Source: Coccinella septempunctata
Taxonomy: Eukaryota > Arthropoda > Insecta > Coleoptera > Coccinellidae
Assembly: GCF_907165205.1 (NCBI RefSeq)
Contig: NC_058194.1
Coordinates: 19,840,856 to 19,904,855, forward strand
Reading direction: 5' to 3'
Length of the DNA stretch: 64,000 nucleotides
Both the position numbers and the translations under genes were made by a program. The notes beneath the pieces were generated by a model. That model was not told the DNA's origin, did no database searches, and was given only the letters and a program-made list of their open reading frames with translations. Numbering within the stretch: the first letter of the stretch is position 1; every line of letters starts with the position of its first letter. This document shows positions 56,130 through 64,000 of this stretch, piece after piece.

Positions 56130-58600
56130 ATTGCTTCGCAAACGCTTAGTTACGAATCTACAGGGTGTTAAATGTTCAATGTTCATTAGTTTTTAATTTG
56201 AAAACTGTATTGAGTGAAAATCCTCAAAAATACGAGTTTAATAATGAAGTCCTTAACCCCTTTAGGGTGATAGGGGACCGACTGTGGGGATTAAACTTTG
56301 AATGGTTCAAATACGATGATTTGTTACAAGATAGAAACTATCAACAATCTTGAGCGCGCTTTAGCGGCTAATAATAAGGTTTGAGAGTAGAATCAACGAA
56401 GTATCAGTAAATCTGGCAACGCTTTTCGTTCATGTATAAGACTGATGATCGTCTGACTCCCCACTTAATGTTTTTCACTTCAAAAGCACGTGGTGTTTAA
56501 GTGATAACGTACCCGGCACCAAAAGCTGAAATTAATTCAGCGATTATACAATCTTATATCTTTAATTCGACATTCACTTTTTGACAATATCCGATTAGCA
56601 TTAATTCCAAATTTGGTACGTTTAGTCTATTGAAGATGATAAGGACTATATGCAAATTGCTTCTACGCCTTTCTCTACGCAACGGTACTTCCAAATTACT
56701 CGAACAAATATTTGAAAAGAATTTTCAGCATTTAGATAAGATATTTGTATGAATAACCGGTCAAGTGGTTCGAACTCCGAGCTTCGACGTATTCAGAAAA
56801 ACAAACAAATCGTATGATTTTATAATTTCAGCCAATAAATAATCTTTATTGCATTGAGGATTTCAGCAGAGGGAGATAAATCCCCCAAAAGTACCCCAAA
56901 CATCACACTACAAACGCTCATGTAGATTCAGATTATTCCAAAACAATGGTAAGAAAAAACATGGTGAAAAATATTTATAAAGACGATAAAACCCTAAATA
57001 GTCATTGATTTGTATTGAAATATTCAACTTCATCACCAAATTGTTCGATAACATTCTTTGAGCTACTTTGATGTGACTTGAACAACATGAGCAAGTAGAA
57101 CTTACAGCTTTTGATTTTCCACCAAAGGCCATATTAATTGTTGAAAAATCACGTGAGTTGGATGGCTCTATATGTCAAAGATTGTTTGTTTTTATACTAT
57201 ACTTAGATACTTAAACGAGAAATGTTCAGCATATATGAATAAAAAAAAGGAAGAATCATTCTGCAAAACAATAACACAAATTTAATTATGTAGTTGTTAG
57301 AAAACTCCATGAACTTCTGCTCAAAAAGTCTCAAGCACTTTTCTCTTCTAAATGTGATGAATAAACTTTTGATACTATTCATTCTCAATTTCTTTGGTAG
57401 ACTATGTTTTTCTTTTATAATGAAAAGCTTTTGCTTATTCAACAACTCAACCTCCTGTTTCCCTAGAATATTCATTTACATACATACCTTGTATTTACAC
57501 TAGAATTCAAGTTTCTGTACGTGTAAGCCATAATTATAAATTGTTTTGGCTGACTTCGAATTGATTTCATCATTGTTGAGACTATTTTATTATTTTCTAA
57601 TTAAAAATAGTGTAGTTTGGGACGATGGATTTACACCGAAATGGTATGATGCAATCTAATCAATACTTTCAAAGGCAGAATATAAGTTGCCAAAATTCCA
57701 TAGCCTTCTTGGCGCTGAAAATCATCCAATGCTCATTATAAATAGATAATAATGGATAGGCATCATCCGATGTTATCACAAAAACGCTCATGATAGCTCA
57801 GAATACAAATGTATAATTTAATTTAATTATGTTACTCAACAACGTGAGTTTCGTTCCCTTTTTTCATGTTTTTATTGATAAATAGAGGTCAGTCAATTAC
57901 TATTTACATTCCACTAGAACATCGGAGGTGTAGCGAACAATTCAAACACATAAAAACGATAAAATTATATAAGTTTATATTAAAATCAATATATTCAACA
58001 TTTACAAGATAATCGATATAGTTTTGTAAAAAGATACACTTAAAACAACATAACAGAAAAATATACAAAGTAACAATAAGTTCGAAAGTTTATGATAACA
58101 CCTTCAGTATCCACTAATGATAACAATGGCACCATATTATAAGTACTATTTTCACTATTATATAAGTAATTACTCATTCCCAGAAAATTACATCCATTGC
58201 CTTTGATACTATCTTGGAGACAATGAACTGGTCCATTTGAAGGAATTCAGCGAGGCAAATTATCGTAAATGAAATGTAAATGCAGATTTCACCTCCAAAT
58301 TATCAGGATTATAGAAGTTAAATGTTTGGAAATTATTGTAGCCGAGTTCTTCGTTGGTCTAACACTAAGCGATAAAATTATTCTTGAAAGGAATGGACAT
58401 AATGTCACGGTGCTAAAATATTAAGTAGAAGACAAAAACCGTATAATAACTCTGCGTGAATCTTCGTAGAAAAGATATTGAATCATAATGATAGTCGAAA
58501 TAATAAAATGAAAAACGAATGCCTTGAAGTTGCATATTTTCAATCTTATCACAGATAGAAGACATCGATCAACAATATAGAATTCATGGAGCAGAAGATT
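56130..58600. other. Intergenic, no supported gene
   Basis: AT-rich. A minus-strand ATG segment ending in a good donor (57132-57106) is noted in the findings. Nothing else recognised. Confidence 0.35.
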
Positions 58601-58924
58601 CTTAGAAAGAGTGGGTTTCAGGAGTGGAAATCTTCGCCATTAATGTTTCATCCAATCTATTCCAGATCTTGGACAGTCTGAAACAAAAAAAAAGAAAAAT
58701 AAATAAATATTTTATTTGTATCTATATTTACATTGGCTTCAAGAATTATTGACATTGAGCTGGCCTTGAAAGTCCTGACGCAGCTTAACTTCAGGTGTAT
58801 GACCGTTTGACTCATAGAAATAAAATATATGAGTATTTGAATTCAAGCAATACTCAAATTCATAGCCAATAGATCAGCATTCAAAATCGCAGCCACTAGA
58901 GATTCAAATATAATAATAATAAAG

Positions 58925-59055
58925 TTACGGCCAGTTTCATAATCAAATTTAAAGTCACTTTAAGCTTAAAGCTTCCTTCACTGTCATTTTTAGTAGGTTT
59001 AAAGGAAGCTTTAAAATTAAAGCGAATTTAGGTTTGATTACGAAACCGGTCATAA
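58925..59055. mobile_element. 131-bp foldback MITE, copy 2
   Basis: Same family and same length as 25555-25685. It opens TTACGGCCAGTTTCATAATC and closes with the inverse (GATTACGAAACCGGTCATAA), with CTTTAA-rich arms. Lies in the region downstream of the PP1 subunit gene. Confidence 0.75.
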
Positions 59056-59453
59056 GTAAACCTACTAACTACTTGAAAAGTTGCAATAAAAATTTGTTCT
59101 CACAAAGAAAACATCAATTTATAAAATAAAACATAGTTCTTTCAAGATATCAGAAAGTTTTCGTGATTTTACCAGTTTCTTCTACTAGAATTATTAAAGT
59201 TTTTGTTCAATCGTCTTTAACGTGGTTCAGCAGACTTTATTAATCGTTAAGAAACAAACTAAAATGCCTTGAAGTTGTGAACTCGTACATATTTGGACTC
59301 TAGAGGCATAAAGGATATGTGTGAATGTATACATTTTTCCGAAAATCACTAACCCGTAATTTTATAATTGGAATTATCACATTCATACATGAGTGCCCGC
59401 AATATCAACAATAATAATTAAGAAATTTGTGCAACCTTGAAAATACTGACCTT

Positions 59454-59459
59454 TTATTT
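59454..59459 (-). promoter_or_regulatory. Candidate polyadenylation signal of the PP1 subunit gene
   Basis: AATAAA on the minus strand about 41 bp after the stop codon. Position is plausible, but no other evidence is available. Confidence 0.35.
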
Positions 59460-59499
59460 TTCATGGATCACATCTCAGGATGTTTTCACTGATCCTAAT

Positions 59500-60459
59500 T
59501 CACCAATAAGGTCCACTGTTTTCAAAATGAGTCCAACTGGCAAATTCTGACCACGTACTTGCATTTACTGAGGTTCCAACGTAATCACTCGTACCCTTGT
59601 TTTCCTTTTTCGGTATCATGTTTTGGCCATTTAAGAAACTGTCGTTCGAGTTTGTTCTAGGAAGAAAATGGATCCTTTTGAGAAGAAGATAATTCTTATT
59701 GTCGTTGTTATCCCAGTATTCCGTTTGGTCGCTTTTGAAACATATGCAAAATTCCAATCTTTTAGATTTTTTCGGCAGATCCATATTGAAGGAGAAGGTG
59801 TCATAAACGACGTAAGCTGACGTGGCACTGGAAGATGGTAAGGTGTTTGGGACGTAAGAGCAAAATGTATCATGGTGTGTACTCCAGTCATCACAAGATG
59901 ACCGCACAAATATAACCTTCTCGAAGGATAAATTCGCTACTTTGATGGTTCCGAAGATTTGTTCTTCATTCTCCTTTATCAAGATATTCTCCAAACAAAC
60001 ACGTTGTGTCTCTAGCCTGTGTCGAAACTGTATATAGTCCGATGCAGGCTGGGGAAAAGCGATTTCCCAACTAACGTCAGATTTTACCGGATCAGCACTG
60101 ATTCCACGAGTAACTTCTGAAAGGAAACGCTTGGTCCAGAGGGGAGGGACGTTGGAAGGTTCAGTCATCAGTCGCACGTGTGTTAAAGACATTCCTTTGT
60201 CGTCGGCAAATACGACTTTTTTCTTGTTCTTCGTTGGACTCAGATTGTCGTCATCAGAAGAAGTTTCCTCGGATGTTCTTGTTATTAAAATCGGTTTGCT
60301 AGGTCGGGTGAATTGTTTCGAGGAGCACCTGACTGGAAAAGAAGTTGATCTTCGAATCCTAGGCACATCTCTGAACGGCGACACGTGGTAGGGTTGATGT
60401 GGAAGGAACTCAGTGGGTGGGCTGTGCGAGAAAACTGGAGGACTATGTGACAGCAGCAT
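59500..60459 (-). CDS. Protein phosphatase 1 glycogen-targeting regulatory subunit (PPP1R3 family)
   Basis: 319 codons from ATG 60457-60459 to TGA 59500-59502. Residues 81-84, KVVF inside KNKKKVVFADD, form the RVxF-type PP1 docking motif; SLTHVRLM (91-98) follows as in PPP1R3B/C and fly Gbs proteins. A CBM21 glycogen-binding domain spans about 145-260: FRHRLETQRVCLENI, GTIKVANLSFEKVIFVRSSCDDW, then FSFNMDLP, LEFCICF and YWDNNDNKNY (248-257). The C-terminal FASWTHFENSGPYW resembles the GPYY ending of vertebrate PPP1R3B/C. It would bring PP1 to glycogen and favour activation of glycogen synthase; this is family knowledge. The N-terminal 70 residues are Pro/Ser-rich and probably disordered. A splice acceptor lies just upstream (60480), so the coding region is one exon. 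Which insect paralogue it matches is not certain. Confidence 0.9.
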   Translation of the reverse strand: MLLSHSPPVFSHSPPTEFLPHQPYHVSPFRDVPRIRRSTSFPVRCSSKQFTRPSKPILITRTSEETSSDDDNLSPTKNKKKVVFADDKGMSLTHVRLMTEPSNVPPLWTKRFLSEVTRGISADPVKSDVSWEIAFPQPASDYIQFRHRLETQRVCLENILIKENEEQIFGTIKVANLSFEKVIFVRSSCDDWSTHHDTFCSYVPNTLPSSSATSAYVVYDTFSFNMDLPKKSKRLEFCICFKSDQTEYWDNNDNKNYLLLKRIHFLPRTNSNDSFLNGQNMIPKKENKGTSDYVGTSVNASTWSEFASWTHFENSGPYW

Positions 60460-60479
60460 GATGTAAAAATTTGATTAAC

Positions 60480-61411
60480 CTGAAAAAAAATAACGAATAA
60501 AATCATTACAAAAAAGAGAAATATTTTCAATATTTCACAGAAAAAATTAAAGAAATCTCTAACAGAAGGCATGATGCAACATTAACTTAAATAAATAGTT
60601 GCGAAAAAATCAAGGGGCAACTTCTTGACAAAAATAGATGTCTTTCATATAATTTGTTTTTAGGCACCCCCTGCTTAAATTAAATATAATTATTATTACA
60701 TTCGTAAAAATATCTGGGTATTCGGCATGAAATGTGTAGATGCAGCTATTTTTGGCTACTTCGTATACACTGGAGGTAAGCGTCTAAAAAACCATAAGAA
60801 AAAAAATTCATTTCATAATATAGCATAACAGGAATTAAATCATTTTGTTGCCCTTCTTCCTTAACAGAACGTTATCGTTTTGTAAAAATATCTGTAATTT
60901 TCTAATCTTGTTTCAAAAGTGGACATATGGTGTAAGCATTGTGTGTGAAAAATTGGCAGACTTTTTTTTTCTTGGAGTTGAGTTGAATTCTGTTATTTCT
61001 CTTGGAATAAAGTACATAGGTATATTCCGAATTGAATAATTGTGTATATTCAATATACACACTTATTGGCATCCTGGAATTCGATAATGAATGCCCTTTC
61101 AATATGATAATGAAAAAAAACTTTCAGAGGAATTATACCAGTGTCAAAAACATCTTTGTGAATATATCAAAGTTTGCAAGAAATCTTCAATCGGATTTTT
61201 GGATATATTGTATGATTTCATTCGGTAACAACGATAATAACTGGTGAAATAATTTATTGATCTAGTTGAAGATGAAAAAAAGGAATTTGAGATCAGAAAA
61301 CTATTGTATTGAATTCAAGATCGTATTGAAATCGCAGTTATGATAATGAAGATTCAAAATTACGTGAAAAATTCAGATTTGCTTTCGAATATATTGAAAG
61401 AAAAGACTCAC
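60480..61411 (-). other. Probable 5' UTR intron of the PP1 subunit gene
   Basis: On the minus strand, a donor CTGACG|GTGAGTC (exon edge 61412) and an acceptor TTTTTTTTCAG|GTTAAT (exon edge 60479) bracket 932 bp. The next exon starts 20 bp before the ATG. The small frames in it have no domain. Donor choice is inference. Confidence 0.4.
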
Positions 61412-61545
61412 CGTCAGAAGAGTAGGAATTAAGATATACGAGTACATACATATATGTAAAATTAAAACGAAATTAACATAAACAGATCTAACTCGGAAGA
61501 TGTTACTACATTCCACGTCATTCAACAAATATGACTGTCCTAAAC
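61412..61545 (-). other. Possible first (non-coding) exon of the PP1 subunit gene
   Basis: It lies between a TATA-like box (61573-61581) and the good donor at 61411. Start estimated from the usual 25-35 bp TATA-to-start distance. No long frame. Confidence 0.3.
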
Positions 61546-61572
61546 TCTTATCGTGTTTCAAACCCAAACATC

Positions 61573-61581
61573 TTATATATA
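61573..61581 (-). promoter_or_regulatory. TATA-like box upstream of the PP1 subunit gene
   Basis: The minus strand reads GTATATATAAGATG. AT-rich context makes chance likely, but the spacing to a splice donor 160 bp downstream is right for a short first exon. Confidence 0.3.
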
Positions 61582-62107
61582 CCTGAATAAATGGTAGGGG
61601 TTCTCATCCACTTATTTAAATATCAAAACTTCTATTTCTATTGAAAACTTAATCTTGTCCGCCCAATATAAATCAGGATTTCAGTTCCCTACCCTAGAAG
61701 TTAAGATCTGAAGAATCTAAAGAAATGAATGAATTTTTTGAACGACTGACAGATTATAGGTACCTGTTGAATTGGTTGACTCAGGTCAAACAGACTATTT
61801 TTGATGGTTTACTGCTAAATTTATAGATATAGCATATACAAGAATAATATAAATAGAAAAATGTCACTAATATACTACTGAGTGTTCGATTGTGAGCTCC
61901 TTTTCAAATAGATATTTCGTTTTTCCTTAGTTTCTTACATATTTATTTAATGAAAGGCTTTCTATATACAGCGATAGAATAGACTGTGTGATAATAATAA
62001 TATTTATTGTAAAACAAAAATTGATACAAATAATAAGATATCGATGAAGAGTATATAATACTTCCATTTCACTAGTCAAGAAAAAGTAAGAAACAAAAAA
62101 TATACTC

Positions 62108-62746
62108 TTTGACTAGTACAAATATTTCAACAGTATATTCTTGAGGTCAAAAGAAACACTTTTTCTCATACCATTTTTTCCGATTCGGCCCTGATAAAAA
62201 CATATAGACATTTTGATAATGATCTGTGCCAACCATGGAAAAACAAAATTACCGTCAGAATAACTAGGTAGCTAAATCTGTGACACTACACATCTGTAGA
62301 TCTTTTGAACAGAGTTGTATTCAGCCAAAGCATCCAACATCAAATTACTCGAAAACGGGCATTACACGAGAAAATATGAAAAATACTTTTATTTCAAAAA
62401 ACGTTCAATTATTCATGAGTTAGCGTCCAATTTAGTTTCAAGAGTTGGGTTCTTTGAATTTTCGGTATGGTACGTAACGGTCATAATGAGAATACTGGAA
62501 GACGTGGGTAATACCTTGTGTTCATAAAAGATTCATCAAATAAATGAAAAACTACGTTCCGAAATTCATTTCATGCGATAAAACCGTTTGGGAAATAGAA
62601 TAAAAAAAATAACATTTTTTTATGGTTTTTCTACAGCTTCTATCTTTTAAATAACCAATTTGAAAAAAATTGTAAAGTAAAAAAGTGTTTCTTTTGACCT
62701 CAAGAATCTACTGTTGAAATATTTGTACGAGTCAAAGTCTCACCCT
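62108..62746. mobile_element. MITE with about 60-bp terminal inverted repeats
   Basis: TTTGACTAGTACAAATATTT (62108) through TTGAGGTCAAAAGAAACACT is inverted at 62683-62742 with few mismatches. The right end runs into CACCCTGCATA, another CAGGGTG-type terminus. The interior 70-codon frame is not recognised. Confidence 0.7.
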
Positions 62747-62749
62747 GCA

Positions 62750-64000
62750 TAATAATAAACCCCCTAAAAAATATCATTAATGAAAAAAGATCCGTCACCC
62801 TCTACATTAAAATTGTGGATATCAATGTAGGTACCTCAGCAGTCAGTCTATTCAAGAGTTCAAATAGAACAATAGTGCCTACATAACAATTCAATAATGA
62901 TACTTTGCTAATGGGCCATATTTATCTTGAAACTAGTCAGAAATGAACCAAATATATCGATATTCATGAAAAAGAAGTATTATGCTAAACAATTGGAAAA
63001 TTAGTCATAATTTACGTTATCTTTCTCTTTGAAGTATTTCAATTGAACCCAAGGTAAATTTTTGAAAGAGCTCTGTAGTTATCTAAGGAGCATTTTTTGT
63101 GACGAGTCAAAATTGATGATGAAATGAAGAATCCGTATTTCTTTTTCTCATTCTCAGCTCATTTCCTCCATCCTTCCTGCTGTGTTTTAAATACACATCT
63201 ATTTATTTTTGACCTTTTATCTCGAACATTAACAAATTATGATAATCCAAAATTAACAATATTTTCCATAATTATTTGAGGTGTGGTATAAACATCAGGC
63301 AAACAGGGAGTCTAATGAATCAAATCACTCTCTCGAAATTTAATTCATATTTTTCGGTCGCTCAGGTCAATCAATGTGAAACGTTCTGCATACATATCAT
63401 TATGATTTACTATAGGAGGCACCAAGTTCATTATGATGATAGGAGAAAATCGCTTAACGTGTTTTCGAAGCCTTTGGGTTAGAGAGATCAACGATGATAT
63501 CTGGCGCCAGAGTTTAAAAAAATAAAAATTTATTCCATTCGAGAAGCAATAATTCAGTTTTCGGAGAAAATTTCGTGTCGTATTTAAATTCAATTGTTTA
63601 TTCAACGCTCCCTATAATTTTTCAGATGCAGATAAACCAAAAGAACATATGGGGACTTATATAGAATAGTGAAGAACGGGTTCTGTTGACATAATTTAAA
63701 TAGCTATTTTATTAATCAGTGTGCCTAATGAAAAACATAAGTTGGGAAAACTTATGTTTTTGGGAACAAAACACACTTAACTCTTTTAACCAATAATCAA
63801 CTGAAGATTATTGAAAGAAAAATTATTAAGATACATAAAACATTAAGGGAATTTCCACCATTAATTTTCACTTCTGAAAAGAATGGATATTTTTATTCAA
63901 CTTGCTTGCATTATATGCGACTATGTTGGTCCAAAATTTACAAACCATATATTCAATAACTTTCTGACATGTGATTGAACCGTTGTTTATTAAAAATAAC
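62750..64000. other. Intergenic, no supported gene
   Basis: Nothing recognised except a small perfect hairpin at 63731-63761. Confidence 0.4.
63731..63761. repeat. Perfect 13-bp hairpin
   Basis: AAAAACATAAGTT (63731-63743), 5-nt loop, AACTTATGTTTTT (63749-63761). Could be the centre of a small foldback element or a chance palindrome. Confidence 0.7.

Noticed and set aside
56760..56800. GTTCGAACTC tRNA T-arm-like string
   Set aside because: No matching acceptor, D or anticodon stems around it; no tRNA was found anywhere in the window.
60131..60391. 86-codon plus-strand frame
   Set aside because: Antisense shadow of the PP1 subunit coding region.

Overview
The window is AT-rich, intron-bearing animal DNA, almost certainly from an insect. 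Two host genes support this. One is a rhodopsin-type GPCR that closely resembles insect FMRFamide receptors. The other encodes a glycogen-targeting subunit of protein phosphatase 1. The transposon content (Penelope-like, Jockey/CR1-type, Ty3/gypsy, Tc1/mariner, hAT, pogo) also fits an insect. A beetle or another holometabolous insect is plausible, but nothing here proves the order.

Layout. 1-12.5 kb is a transposon graveyard: a Jockey-type RNase H relic (minus strand), the C-terminal end of another non-LTR element, a pogo-like remnant, a 5'-truncated Ty3/gypsy element with its 3' LTR, a CR1/Jockey-like reverse transcriptase relic, and a Penelope-like element (PLE) lying between inverted copies of its own terminal repeat. 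12.5-24 kb is mostly featureless AT-rich DNA with scattered repeats, a short reverse transcriptase scrap and one possible micro-exon. 24-37 kb is again repeat-dense: a Tc1/mariner-type element carrying a remnant of a transposase DNA-binding domain, a second PLE with an intact 277-aa frame, a Tc1 transposase relic, a hAT deletion derivative with a nested foldback element, a Jockey RNase H/zinc-knuckle relic and several repeats with CAGGGTG ends. A THAP-domain relic lies at 37-38.2 kb.

The FMRFamide-receptor-like gene (plus strand) has two coding exons, 40187-40933 and 43602-44159, and an 844-bp MITE in the intron. 44-58 kb is repeats and unassigned DNA. It includes a third PLE-type inverted pair without coding sequence and a second copy of the Tc1/mariner-type element. 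The PP1 regulatory subunit gene (minus strand, CDS 59500-60459) has a plausible upstream non-coding exon and TATA box near 61.4-61.6 kb. The last 2.4 kb holds a MITE and unassigned DNA.

The two host genes are unrelated in function. I found no operon-like unit, CRISPR array or defence locus. The most interesting signal is the set of three PLE insertions. Each has inverted terminal-repeat sequence at its two ends, and each carries a compact hammerhead-ribozyme-like motif with one shared layout (8-nt stem II loop, one unpaired base after the CUGANGA-type core).
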